64,000 nucleotides of DNA from Vibrio tapetis subsp. tapetis (GCF_900233005.1 NZ_LT960613.1:18267-82266); one strand, 5' to 3'; shown: positions 44,308 to 52,170, numbered from the stretch's first letter. Notes: a model not told the origin generated them from the letters alone. A program made the numbers and translations.

Positions 44308-44604
44308 TCATAACTGACCGATCCAAGCGAGTTTGATGTCCTTGATGGTTCGATATGAATGGCTGCACAGCCAATCGCCCCACATGGAATAGGTCTCCAC
44401 AAAATAGAGCGGCTTTTTATCAACGCAGGACACGTTTAAGCGCAAATAGATGTGCGTTTGATATTCGCTTGACCAATTAATCACATTGTAGGATTGGCCG
44501 TTGTTATAGATATCAAACCGACGTTTAGGGGTGATCACTGCTTGTTTTTTAAAGTCACGAGCCGTGAGCTCGGAAAGTGCCGCAAAATGAGTAGGCGTTT
44601 TCAT
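44308..44604 (-). CDS. Hypothetical leading-region-type protein, 98 aa
   Basis: The soluble product has many aromatic residues (YNVINWSSEYQTHIYLRL, VETYSMWGDWLCSHSY), consistent with a small beta-rich fold. It is the last of a run of - strand genes (44308-45818) that share direction, and partly the leader sequence, with the leading region at 19-23 kb. No family is recognised. Confidence 0.6.
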   Translation of the reverse strand: MKTPTHFAALSELTARDFKKQAVITPKRRFDIYNNGQSYNVINWSSEYQTHIYLRLNVSCVDKKPLYFVETYSMWGDWLCSHSYRTIKDIKLAWIGQL

Positions 44605-44615
44605 CGCATGCTTCC

Positions 44616-44833
44616 TTATTCTTCAATCCAATGGCTGAGGGTATACACACTGTTCAATCCTTTTTGACACAAGATTTCTTGCACGTTATTACGCGCGATA
44701 CCTTGGCCCAATAAGAAAGATGAAGCGGAGTGCGCTCAATATGAATCACGATGGGTTGACGAGTACCAGCATGACGTCCTTTTACTAAGACCAACGCACC
44801 GGTCACAAAAATAGAAGGGATGGGCTGTTCCAT
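44616..44833 (-). pseudogene. Small frame-disrupted gene
   Basis: ATG at 44833 starts MEQPIPSIFVTGALVLVKGRH and the frame stops at 44654. In another frame from about 44710 the sequence reads LLGQGIARNNVQEILCQKG and ends HWIEE at 44616, just ahead of the next gene. One frame change would fuse both into about 72 aa. No family is recognised. It may be a real broken gene or a sequence error. Confidence 0.45.
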
Positions 44834-44867
44834 TTTTTCTCCATGACAATCAGATTAGGAGTTAAGG

Positions 44868-45332
44868 CTAAGATGCCAGGCGGATATCAAAGTTGAAGCC
44901 GCTACAGTGGTAGTGCTCACCCTGCTTTTGAAAACGCAAACCAGGGAAGACGGAGCCATAAGAGGCATACACAATGACTTCTTCACGGCTTTCTCGTAAA
45001 CGCCACTCACCAAGTCCGATACGGCTATCGAGATCCAGTAAAAGCTCATAGAAGTCATGATGCTGAAACGTTTTCTGTCCGATGCCAGGGAATTGAGTGT
45101 TGATGGCATCCCGGACTCTTTGTTCTTTTAATTGAGCGATATCATCCAATTGCTCAGAACTCTGACCGCGACTGAACATTTTCAAATGTTGCATGCGCTG
45201 CACAATCGCGTGACGCTGTGGTGATAGGGTTGGCGCCGATGGCGCTCCCATTCCCTTAATCGACTGACGCAACGCCTTCACTTGGCAGCGAAGCGCCACT
45301 GGCTCTATCGTACGGCTTGATTGTTGTTTCAT
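44868..45332 (-). CDS. Hypothetical protein, 154 aa
   Basis: The N-terminal half is basic and helical (RCQVKALRQSIKGMG, SPQRHAIVQRMQHLKMF). The C-terminal half is beta-like with alternating hydrophobics (REEVIVYASYGSVFPGLRFQ). It starts 15 bases after the upstream 156-aa gene, so the two are co-transcribed. No signal peptide is present and no family is recognised. Confidence 0.6.
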   Translation of the reverse strand: MKQQSSRTIEPVALRCQVKALRQSIKGMGAPSAPTLSPQRHAIVQRMQHLKMFSRGQSSEQLDDIAQLKEQRVRDAINTQFPGIGQKTFQHHDFYELLLDLDSRIGLGEWRLRESREEVIVYASYGSVFPGLRFQKQGEHYHCSGFNFDIRLAS

Positions 45333-45347
45333 ATGAGCGCCCTCTGG

Positions 45348-45818
45348 TTAACATTCCGACGTGCCAATCCAGCGACCGTCGCTATCAAAGGCATCCCATG
45401 GTTCGGTCGTCGTGTCGTTCTCTTCCCATTGCTCTGCCCGCCCTTCCCAACATGGCTTGATAGACACCGGCTCTTGATCCGTCAATTGGTTGAGGTAACA
45501 CTTAACCAGGGCCTCTTTAGGGAGCGCACAAAAGAATTTCGTGGGATGAACATGATCCGTTTGCGCCACAAACTGCATGGCTACCTGCTCGCTCATGTTC
45601 CACACGTACTTTTCTAGATACTCAAAAGAGGCCTCATCATTTAAACCTTCACGCTGCGCTAAGATCTGTTTTGAATCGGAGTTAATCAATTGAATGAAGC
45701 CCCTTTCGCCCTCGGACAAAGAGACATCATGTTTTGGTGAGCTTTCGTGCTCCAGCGGCGAGACGCTGGTCGCTGTTTGGCATGTAGAGAGAGTTAGGGT
45801 TGAGTTTTGTTGCGCCAT
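45348..45818 (-). CDS. Hypothetical protein with the shared leader peptide
   Basis: The first 34 of 156 residues equal those of the gene at 20418-20762 (MAQQNSTLTLSTCQ, TSVSPLEHESSPKHDVSL). The rest is unrelated and acidic (QWEENDTTTEPWDAFDSDGRW). The duplication therefore spans leader, Shine-Dalgarno and first codons but not the body, as if a promoter-plus-start cassette had been placed on two different genes. No function is assigned. Confidence 0.65.
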   Translation of the reverse strand: MAQQNSTLTLSTCQTATSVSPLEHESSPKHDVSLSEGERGFIQLINSDSKQILAQREGLNDEASFEYLEKYVWNMSEQVAMQFVAQTDHVHPTKFFCALPKEALVKCYLNQLTDQEPVSIKPCWEGRAEQWEENDTTTEPWDAFDSDGRWIGTSEC

Positions 45819-46320
45819 GGGGAGTTTCCTTTTTGTTTGAGTATCACCTTTCGGAGCCGCTTAGCTGTCCATCGGGCTTTCATGGTTCTCAATAACAAGG
45901 GCGCGAAGCGTTCATATACCCTTGTTATTGGGGTTCTGAAAGATCATGGTTAACAGCTTGCGAGTCCGTAAGGTGATGCGAGTAGAAAGGAAAATCGGCG
46001 CATAAAAAACTCGGCCCTTACTCTGTCTTAATGACAGGCAGTGAAAGGCAACGAGGAAGAATGACGAGGCGTAGCGAACGCAGTAAGCGGAGGCGTTGGG
46101 TGATTGTTCGCAGGAACGCAATGGCACATCGAGCTTTGCTCGATATTCGTGTCATGCGTTATCGCGGGAGGAGCGAAGCGACGGAATGAACGGAGCGAAG
46201 CGAGAACGCCCAAGAAAAGGTCAGGATTTGCGAAAATATATCTCAAAAAACAGCGCATTGATGCTTGATAATTCTCAGCCCCTCCTTAGACAAACAGACC
46301 TAGACCTAGACCTAGACCAG
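45819..46320 (-). promoter_or_regulatory. Long structured 5' leader repeat, copy 2
   Basis: Nearly identical to 20763-21160. The first stem is CTCAATAACAAGGG (45888-45901) against CCCTTGTTATTGGG (45919-45932), where the one change gives a G-T pair and keeps the stem. The second stem ATCGAGC / GCTCGAT lies at 46128-46144. At the distal end, where copy 1 has CCTAAA units, there is a GACCTA array (46297-46318). No gene is called inside. Confidence 0.6.
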
Positions 46321-46343
46321 TATGAGGTGAATAGTAGACAACA

Positions 46344-46580
46344 TTAAGATTCAGAAAAAAGCCACTCATCAGCTTCATTAAACGCTTGCTCAACAATGTT
46401 ATTTGCGAGAGTTTTTTTATCTTTATGTGCATAAATATCGAGTCGATTACTCGTGCCAGCACGTACACGGACTTTTGCATCAGGAAAGATCCCATGCAGC
46501 CTTTTCTCTAACTCAACCGTGATCAAAGAGAGCCCGTTTTTAGGTAACTTATCCTTTTGAACCATCATTTCAACTCGCAT
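46344..46580 (-). CDS. DinI-like SOS-regulated protein
   Basis: From ATG 46580 (MRVEMMVQKDKLP) behind GGAGG the product is 78 aa. It follows the DinI-family pattern: MRVE-x-M, a helix ITVELEKRLHGIFPDAKVRVRAG, then NNIVEQAFNEADEWLF. DinI proteins bind RecA filaments and modulate the SOS response. A perfect LexA box lies 30 bases upstream of the ATG, which confirms the regulatory context. On conjugative plasmids such genes may damp the SOS response set off by incoming single-stranded DNA, as PsiB does; that is inference. Confidence 0.85.
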   Translation of the reverse strand: MRVEMMVQKDKLPKNGLSLITVELEKRLHGIFPDAKVRVRAGTSNRLDIYAHKDKKTLANNIVEQAFNEADEWLFSES

Positions 46581-46609
46581 AATTAACGCCTCCAGAGCCA
46601 CACGTAATA

Positions 46610-46625
46610 CTGTATGAAAATACAG
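46610..46625 (-). promoter_or_regulatory. LexA-binding SOS box
   Basis: CTGTATGAAAATACAG matches CTGT-N8-ACAG perfectly and extends to TACTGTATGAAAATACAGTA. It lies upstream of the DinI-like gene, in position to cover its promoter. Confidence 0.9.
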
Positions 46626-46719
46626 TATCATACCGCGTATTTTTATGTAAAGCGCTTTAATATTTGCCTATTAATCTCAAAAAACCTGCCCGTTCCTTTT
46701 GAACTGTCTGGAGAGCGGA

Positions 46720-46884
46720 TCAGTCGCTCTCCAAAAGCTCGACCAGTTTAATGTATTCATTTATGGTCAGCGGCTCCGGTGACTGTAGAACGGTTTTTCT
46801 GATCAGCTCTTTAGTCATATCAAGAGAGCCATTAAGATATTGCTGAGTAACAAAGAGAAGTCGCTTGAAAATCACCGTTGTTGG
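46720..46884 (-). pseudogene. 3' fragment of an unknown gene
   Basis: The frame reading QQYLNGSLDMTKELIRKTVLQ and ending KLVELLESD looks coding. Its upstream part runs directly into the third leader-repeat copy at about 46885, so the 5' end is lost or it begins at the internal ATG (46818, 32 codons). A hairpin GGAGAGCG / CGCTCTCC (46710-46732) overlaps its end. Confidence 0.35.
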
Positions 46885-47102
46885 CAGGAACGCAATGGCA
46901 CATCGAGCTTTGCTCGATATCGGTGGCATGCGTTATCGCGGGAGGCGGGAGGCGGGAGGCGACGGAATAAACCGAGCGAAGCGAGAACGCTAAGAAAAGG
47001 CAAGGCTTTGCGAAAAGAACAAAAAACACCTCACTGATGCTTGAGTATTCTCTGCCCCAAAGCCAAAGCCAAAGCCAAAGCCAAAGCCAAAGCCAAAGCC
47101 AG
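46885..47102 (-). promoter_or_regulatory. Structured leader repeat, partial copy 3
   Basis: It shares GGAACGCAATGGCACATCGAGC and the stem ATCGAGC / GCTCGAT (46902-46918), then GTTATCGCGGGAGGCGGGAGG and GAGCGAAGCGAGAACGC. The gene-proximal half, with the 14-bp stem, is missing. Confidence 0.6.
47057..47102 (+). repeat. CCAAAG hexanucleotide tandem array
   Basis: Seven perfect CCAAAG units (47057-47098) end in CCAG. They occupy the same place, just before CAGCATG, as the CCTAAA units near 21230 and the GACCTA units near 46300 in the other leader copies. Confidence 0.95.
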
Positions 47103-47268
47103 CATGCACCGAGTTCAATTTTTATCCGTAAACGAACCAAAAATAAGGATTTGAATCGCCATAGGCACTAGAATAGTGCTGGTTCGTGTAAACGAACCCT
47201 TCTTTTCGCTTTCCCCAGGGGATCCGCAGCGCCAAGAGCGCCATAGATAGAGAGTCAGACCAGCAAGC

Positions 47269-47871
47269 ATGCAAATAAAACGCGATTTTAATTACTATTA
47301 TCATTTACACGACACGGTGACGCACGCGTTACTTCACTTGTTCTTTCAGATATCAACGACGACCCGTTATGTTCCGGTGAATCGCCGTAATGAGATACTG
47401 ATTAAATATCTCAAGCCTAAATTAAGCGACACATCGTTATCAAGCATTAAGAAAGACATTAAGCTCATGGTAAACTCACCCAGAAAGAGCGGAGGGAACT
47501 TAGAAATGAAACTGCATGAGTTAAACGCCCTGGCGAAGCAATCTAAGCTTAAAGGAGCGGAGAAGCTTTATCACTTGTTGGTCTGCCTTTATGATGAAGA
47601 AGGCATCGAGTCTCAACTGTTTGAAAAAGGGATGCAAACCAAGCCCGGCATACTGTATTTACTTGAAGAGCAATTAGAGCAGGGCTTTGATGCTGAGTAC
47701 CGGCAAGTGAGCCCCATTTCAATGCTCATCGAGTTAGAGCGCGCGCCTGAGCTGATTGAGTGCATCAACCGACACGGTTTATTTGTGGCGGAGATGAAAG
47801 AATGGAATGAGAAGACACACCAAGCGCACCTTTTGGTTCATCCTTTAGACATCAATCTGGTTGAAGGCTAA
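47269..47871 (+). CDS. Hypothetical protein, 200 aa
   Basis: The helical, charged, soluble product includes YVPVNRRNEILIKYLKPKL and LLEEQLEQGFDAEYRQVS. It starts at an ATG after AAGCATGC without a strong Shine-Dalgarno. It is the first + strand gene after the - strand leading-region block and is followed by the truncated Rpn gene. No family is recognised. Confidence 0.55.
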   Translation: MQIKRDFNYYYHLHDTVTHALLHLFFQISTTTRYVPVNRRNEILIKYLKPKLSDTSLSSIKKDIKLMVNSPRKSGGNLEMKLHELNALAKQSKLKGAEKLYHLLVCLYDEEGIESQLFEKGMQTKPGILYLLEEQLEQGFDAEYRQVSPISMLIELERAPELIECINRHGLFVAEMKEWNEKTHQAHLLVHPLDINLVEG

Positions 47872-47918
47872 CGGGAAGTGCGATGAACGTATCACATTAA
47901 CAATGAGATAACGCAACG

Positions 47919-48068
47919 ATGGCAACGAACAACCCTCACGACGGTTTATTTAAATCCTTTTTAACGCTGCCTGAGGTGGCAAAGGATTTTCTAGAAATCC
48001 ACTTACCGCCCGACATTCAGGCATTGTGCGATCTTTCCACGCTGCAACTGAAATCGACGTCGTTTTTG
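47919..48068 (+). pseudogene. Rpn/YhgA-like recombination-promoting nuclease, truncated
   Basis: Only the first 50 or so residues remain: [30 protein letters not shown], then LCDLSTLQL. This is the characteristic N-terminus of the Rpn (PD-(D/E)xK, transposase_31) family of about 300 aa. The rest has been replaced by an IS6-family element starting at 48069. The remaining frame runs antisense into the IS. Confidence 0.8.
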
Positions 48069-48903
48069 GGGGCTGTTGCAACTAATCAGAGAATGCAGAT
48101 CTACCCAGTAATGTGCGTAACTGAAGAGGCGATTCATGAAGGCGGATCTCTCCCGAACAAGCGTTTTACGCTCATCATCACGTAACCAGAAATCAAACTG
48201 GCCTTTGTTCAAAATTCGCAGTGATTCGAATCCCTCGATGGTTGACCAGGCTCGCTTTCGTATTTTAAAACCACCGGTGCTGACGACGAGCTTCTTGATG
48301 GGGGCGTGATCGGACTCGATACCATTATTGAGATACTTTACTTGCCGTTGCTCGACATCCGCTCGCAGCCACCCCTCTTTCTTCAGGCGCGAAATAGCAT
48401 GAGCATACGAAGAATGCTTGTCCGTGTTCAAGGTCTTAGGCTGAGTGTCTACATCATAGTATCTTAGACACCGTTTCAAGAACTGATAAGCCGCGTTTTT
48501 ATTACGTTTTTGGGAGAAATAGAAGTCCAGTGTTTCGCCTTGCTTGTTGATAGCTCGATACAGATAGTGCCATTTCCCTTTCACCTTGACGTAGGTTTCA
48601 TCGAGCTGCCACGAAGAGTCTGTTCGGATGAACTGATGGCAGCGTAACTTTTTGCGTAATGGTGGGGCATATTCAATGAACCAACGATAAATGGTCGAGC
48701 GATTAACCGAAACCCCTCACTCTGCCAGCATGTCGCTGAGATTGGCGTAGCTCATTGGGGTCGAACCATACCAACGAAGGGACCAAAGAATGATTTCAGG
48801 GGCAAAGTGTTTCCATTTGAATGGGGGATTGGTCATTGAGTCACTAAATCAGAAAAGACAGAACTGAATTCTGAGTATTGGCTGATTTTTTTGCAACAAC
48901 CCC
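48069..48903 (-). mobile_element. IS6-family element, degraded copy A
   Basis: Inverted ends GGGGCTGTTGCAA (48069) and GGGGTTGTTGCAA (complement ending 48903). Compared with copies B and C, about 25 bases near the 3' end of the transposase gene are missing. A further 14 bases of another copy's end (GTTGCAACAGCCCC, 48904-48917) abut it. Confidence 0.9.
48097..48838 (-). pseudogene. IS6-family transposase, inactivated
   Basis: Relative to the intact 245-aa copies, codon CGA in MLAERGVSV has become TGA (48717-48719). The C-terminal NVEV-YQ end is lost through a small deletion, so the frame runs out into the neighbouring Rpn fragment. The DDE residues in WQLDETYVK, NTDKHSS and GIESDHAP are still encoded. 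Two independent lesions show this copy is dead. Confidence 0.88.
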
Positions 48904-48931
48904 GTTGCAACAGCCCCATCCGAATTGGAAT

Positions 48932-49348
48932 CTAGATGAACATATAGGCTGGAATATTAAAGCGTTCCGACAAGGATTTAATATGTCGGAGAGTCAAAGA
49001 ACGTGAACCACTCAGAATCATTGATACTGTAGATTTTGCTCCAATTTCATCTTTAAAATCTGATAGAGTCATTTCATTTTGATCAATGATCACTCTGAGC
49101 ATTGCTAACCCAGGCTCTAACTCACCAACAACACGGTTGAATTCATTGAACTCTTCAGATTCAGATTCATATCTTTCGATAACGGGAAATAAAAGGTCAA
49201 TAAGCACTTGATTTCCTTCGTAGTCTTCGACCAACTCATCCATTAACTCGATGAGTTGGTCGTATTCATCAGAAGTAGAGATACCATTAATCCAAGGCAT
49301 AACTTCAATCATTTGGTTAGAAAACTCTTTCATTCGTGTAATATTCAT
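48932..49348 (-). CDS. higA: HigA-family antitoxin (second higBA pair)
   Basis: The 138-aa product is of the YgjM/HigA type. A long helical acidic N-terminus (QLIELMDELVEDYEGNQVL) is followed by a C-terminal Xre HTH (DFKDEIGAKSTVSMILSGSRSLTLRHIKSLS). It should neutralise the HigB toxin encoded eight bases upstream and bind the two palindromes ahead of the operon. It is unrelated to higA-2 at 24469. It is intact despite lying right beside the degraded IS6 copy. Confidence 0.85.
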   Translation of the reverse strand: MNITRMKEFSNQMIEVMPWINGISTSDEYDQLIELMDELVEDYEGNQVLIDLLFPVIERYESESEEFNEFNRVVGELEPGLAMLRVIIDQNEMTLSDFKDEIGAKSTVSMILSGSRSLTLRHIKSLSERFNIPAYMFI

Positions 49349-49356
49349 GAGGTCCC

Positions 49357-49671
49357 CTACTTTTTCTTCTCACTTCGATAAGATTTAATTATCTTGTCAT
49401 ACTCCGCATGAGTAACAATATGCTTTACGTAAAATCGCCCTTGCGTAAATTCAATGTAAGCCATCAATCGCAATTTGTTACCGCCAATGTCAATAACATA
49501 CAACTTATCCCTGTACTTACAATTATCTAATGATGGAAACAAAGCTTTTAATTCCTCCGGTGTTTTAGCTCGACTTATACGCAATACTTTATATGCTGCA
49601 TCCAAAGCTTCGGCACACGTAGGAAAATTTTTCTTAGCATCATTAAATGGTCTTTTACTTATTACGTGCAT
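49357..49671 (-). CDS. higB: HigB-family mRNA interferase toxin (second higBA pair)
   Basis: From ATG 49671 (MHVISKRPFNDA) the product has 104 aa. It shows the HigB pattern: PFNDAKKNFP, DKLYVIDIGGNKLRLMAYIEF, RFYVKHIVTHAEYDKI. It is a ribosome-dependent RNase that slows growth until HigA binds it. A start five codons earlier exists but overlaps an operator palindrome. Toxin-first order is typical for higBA. It probably stabilises this plasmid. Confidence 0.88.
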   Translation of the reverse strand: MHVISKRPFNDAKKNFPTCAEALDAAYKVLRISRAKTPEELKALFPSLDNCKYRDKLYVIDIGGNKLRLMAYIEFTQGRFYVKHIVTHAEYDKIIKSYRSEKKK

Positions 49672-49685
49672 CAAGCTACCCAACA

Positions 49686-49739
49686 TTCACATTATGTGAA
49701 CAGTATAAACCAAAACAACCGCGTTCACAATTAGTGAAC
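49686..49739 (-). promoter_or_regulatory. Two palindromic operators of the higBA operon
   Basis: TTCACATTATGTGAA (49686-49700) and GTTCACAATTAGTGAAC (49723-49739) share a TTCAC-N5-GTGAA core and lie directly upstream of higB, so they are probable HigA binding sites. Confidence 0.75.
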
Positions 49740-49761
49740 CAGTCCAAATTAAGTATACTTA

Positions 49762-49833
49762 ATGCGAACTAGTGTTTAACGACCCAATATTAGTTCGCAT
49801 ATTGTTGATTTATAACCCTATGCGAACTAATAT
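49762..49833 (+). promoter_or_regulatory. res-like site of the adjacent resolvase
   Basis: ATGCGAACTA (49762-49771) and its inverse TTAGTTCGCAT (49790-49800) form one dyad; a third copy ATGCGAACTAATA starts at 49820. Repeated dyads just upstream of a serine recombinase gene are typical of res sites and autoregulation. Confidence 0.6.
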
Positions 49834-49870
49834 TATAAACCAGACTCAAAACAGACCAAGACTTAACATT

Positions 49871-50482
49871 ATGTTCATAAGAGCCTACCTAAGAGCATCA
49901 ACTGGTGAGCAAGACGCTAATCGTGCAAAATCTGAACTTATCCAATTTACAGACCAAAAAGGTGTACGGATAGCAAGTTTCTATACTGAGAACCAATCAG
50001 GTTCAAAATTAGAGAGAGCCGAGTTATCGCGCTTAATTGAGGATTCACATAAAGGAGATATATTGCTCATCGAAAAGGTGGACAGGCTGTCACGTTTACC
50101 TTATGAACAATGGAACCGGCTCAAAGACCATTTAGTTGAAGCTGGCTTACATATCGTAGTCGTCGATCAACCAATGACGCATGGTGTACTCAATAGTAAT
50201 GATGAAAGCTCAATGCTCTCAAAAGTGCTGACAGACTTCATGATCGACTTAGCCGCGGCAATGGCGAGAGATGATTATGAGACACGGCGAAAACGTCAAG
50301 CTCAAGGGATAGAAAAAGCCAAGAAATTAGGGAAATATCGGGGTAGGAAGCCAGACCATCAGCTAAGAGAAAATATCTCTTTACTACTAAGCGAAGGAAA
50401 AAGTTGGTCGCAGGTTCAGGAGCTACTTGGGTGTAGCCGTTCAACGGTCGCTAAAGTAAAGAAACTAAGCGAGCCTAATTAA
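49871..50482 (+). CDS. Serine recombinase (resolvase/invertase family)
   Basis: The start ATG at 49871 (MFIRAYLRASTGEQDANRA) places the catalytic Ser in YLRAST; the longer frame from 49772 would overlap the res-like repeats. The 203-aa product has the resolvase core (ENQSGSKLERAELSRLIED, LLIEKVDRLSRLP) and a C-terminal HTH (EGKSWSQVQELLGCSRSTVAKV). It could resolve plasmid multimers or cointegrates left by the many IS6 copies nearby. It is divergent from the higBA pair, with operators in between. No damage is seen. Confidence 0.88.
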   Translation: MFIRAYLRASTGEQDANRAKSELIQFTDQKGVRIASFYTENQSGSKLERAELSRLIEDSHKGDILLIEKVDRLSRLPYEQWNRLKDHLVEAGLHIVVVDQPMTHGVLNSNDESSMLSKVLTDFMIDLAAAMARDDYETRRKRQAQGIEKAKKLGKYRGRKPDHQLRENISLLLSEGKSWSQVQELLGCSRSTVAKVKKLSEPN

Positions 50483-50491
50483 CCATCCAAA

Positions 50492-50681
50492 AATTCGAGT
50501 CACTACGAATGTTGAACAAAGGCCAGTTTAATTTCTGGTTACGTCATGATGAGCGTAAAATGCTTGTTCGGGAGAGATCCGCCTTCATGAATCGTCTCTT
50601 CAATGTTGAGGTAGCTTACCAGTAATCGTTAAGCCCATGACTGGGTAGATCTGCATTCTCTGATTAGTTGCAACAAGCCCG
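50492..50681 (+). mobile_element. IS6-family element remnant D (3' end)
   Basis: Matches the last about 190 bases of IS6 copy B (CGAATGTTGAACAAAGGCCAG to TTGCAACA-GCCC), with several substitutions. It begins ten bases after the resolvase stop codon. Confidence 0.85.
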
Positions 50682-50695
50682 ATTAAACATAATGG

Positions 50696-50725
50696 GGTTC
50701 TACGCCGAAACCGACGAAATTTCCG
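50696..50725 (+). repeat. GGTTCTACGCCG-type hairpin repeat, copy 1
   Basis: GGTTCTACGCCGAAACC followed by AAATTTCCGAT. A direct relative lies at 52141-52170, and an inverted relative GTTCCGGCGCAGAACC at 51055-51070. Confidence 0.75.
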
Positions 50726-51053
50726 ATATTGAGCCAAAGAATATATAAGCAATTGATTGCTATAATATTTATATTTGATTGTGCACTCTAATATCATTGA
50801 TAACGAGTGACCTCGATATAGAAGGTAACGAATCATCTTTGTTTTCTCACTCTGATTTTGGGAGAAGCTGTTGCCAAACTTTTTTGCTTTAAGGCAAATC
50901 TCAAACCAATTACATCGGTATCTTCAAGCTCTTGTTCTATCACTAAGGACTCGAGCCTTTTTGCCTTAATTCTTGGTTAATACGAGAGACCCCATGGTAT
51001 TTAATTGCTTTGCGATTTCCTTTTCTGTCAACCGAACGTCATCGAGATAATGG
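50726..51053 (-). pseudogene. recX: Decayed recX-like gene
   Basis: Reading the - strand in shifting frames gives LDDVRLTEKEIAKQLN, then GVSRINQELRQKG, then LVIEQELEDTDVIGLRFALK, then KFGNSFSQNQSEKTKMIRYLLYRGHSLSMI. The order and words (R-I-x-Q-E-L-R-Q-K-G, the KFG step, K-M-I-R-Y-L-x-Y-R-G) follow the RecX family, regulators of RecA. At least three frame changes and several stops show it is dead. It is flanked by hairpin repeats and an IS6 remnant. Confidence 0.7.
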
Positions 51054-51054
51054 A

Positions 51055-51070
51055 GTTCCGGCGCAGAACC
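51055..51070 (-). repeat. GGTTCTACGCCG-type hairpin repeat, inverted copy 2
   Basis: GTTCCGGCGCAGAACC is the complement of the repeat at 52141 with one mismatch. Together the two bracket the nuclease-like gene at 51259. Confidence 0.7.
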
Positions 51071-51258
51071 CCATCATATGATCTCTTATTCAATAATTCG
51101 CGATAGAATTAAACATTAATGAAATGGTTGATAAATGTACTGATTGTGAGATATGTATCACTAATTGTTTTTGTTTTTGAGGTTTTTTCACTGAAAAAAA
51201 CGATTCTATGATTTATTTTGATACGTAAATTTACTATCAAAAATAATAAGGTGTAAAA

Positions 51259-52122
51259 ATGAAATTAACAAGCATTGCTGCGGTTATAGGGTTTATAGTT
51301 CTTTCCTCTTCAACTTTAGCTTTTGATCGCCTCATGGATGGTCCTGCAGATACCAATAGTATTCGTGTTGGGTCATATAACATAATGGCCTCTAGAATGG
51401 GGAGTACTGATGCCATTGTAGAAGCAATTCGTAAAATGAATGTTGATATTATTGGACTGCAAGAAGTTGATAACATGACTGGGCGTTCTGGTAAGAACTT
51501 TAGTAAAGAGGGTTCTAACCCAGTTAGTCAAGCAGAGTATATAGCTAACAAGTTGGGAATGAATTATTACTTCTGCAAGGCTATAGATCATGATGGTGGG
51601 GAATATGGTACAGCAGTGCTGTCTAAGTATGATTTGAAATTGAATAAAAGGATGGAACTACCTAACATCAAAGGTGCGGAGCAAAGAGCGGCTTGTGCTG
51701 TAGAAGTTGATGTCCCTAATTATCCTGCGCCTGTTATGTTAGTAACTACTCATTTGGACTTCACTACGCAGCCATTACGAGCAGAGCAGGTAAGAACTCT
51801 TCAAACAAAATTCTCTTCTTGGCAGTTTAAAAATGCACTTCCAATTATAGTGGGTGATCTTAATTTACCACCTCAATCAACAGAATACTTAGATTTGACA
51901 GCATGGTTCAATGACACTGATAAGGAATTGAAGTACACAGCACCGTCATGGAATCCAGACAGGAAAATTGATTATATACTTACATCAAATGCTCAAAAAT
52001 GGGACATTAAAGAGGTATATATTCCTAAACCATCAGATAGAGCAACCCCTGAAAGTAAGCCATATGCATCTGTCTCAGATCATTTACCTTTACTTGTCGA
52101 AATGAAGTTAACTGAACAATAA
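51259..52122 (+). CDS. Secreted endonuclease/exonuclease/phosphatase-family protein
   Basis: The 287-aa product has a signal peptide (MKLTSIAAVIGFIVLSSSTLA). The metal-dependent EEP fold motifs appear in order: RVGSYNIMAS, IIGLQEVDN, VTTHLDF, IVGDLNLPP, RKIDYILTS and SVSDHLPL. The family includes DNases, sphingomyelinases and phosphoinositide phosphatases; CdtB-like toxins also belong to the fold. With a signal peptide and no anchor, an extracellular or periplasmic nuclease or lipase-like role is likely, but the substrate is not predictable here. It is flanked by inverted hairpin repeats and is AT-rich. Confidence 0.85.
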   Translation: MKLTSIAAVIGFIVLSSSTLAFDRLMDGPADTNSIRVGSYNIMASRMGSTDAIVEAIRKMNVDIIGLQEVDNMTGRSGKNFSKEGSNPVSQAEYIANKLGMNYYFCKAIDHDGGEYGTAVLSKYDLKLNKRMELPNIKGAEQRAACAVEVDVPNYPAPVMLVTTHLDFTTQPLRAEQVRTLQTKFSSWQFKNALPIIVGDLNLPPQSTEYLDLTAWFNDTDKELKYTAPSWNPDRKIDYILTSNAQKWDIKEVYIPKPSDRATPESKPYASVSDHLPLLVEMKLTEQ

Positions 52123-52140
52123 TTCGGATAAGGGGTTCTG

Positions 52141-52170
52141 GGTTCTACGCCGGAACCGCCTAAATTTCCG
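52141..52170 (+). repeat. GGTTCTACGCCG-type hairpin repeat, copy 3
   Basis: GGTTCTACGCCGGAACC followed by AAATTTCCGAT lies just after the nuclease-like gene; it is a direct relative of 50696. Confidence 0.75.

Noticed and set aside
47030..47140. CCAAAG array as a CRISPR array or as a Trp-Leu repeat protein on the - strand
   Set aside because: The unit is 6 bp without spacers, and the Trp-Leu repeat ORF is only the translation of the array. It is a microsatellite in a leader repeat.
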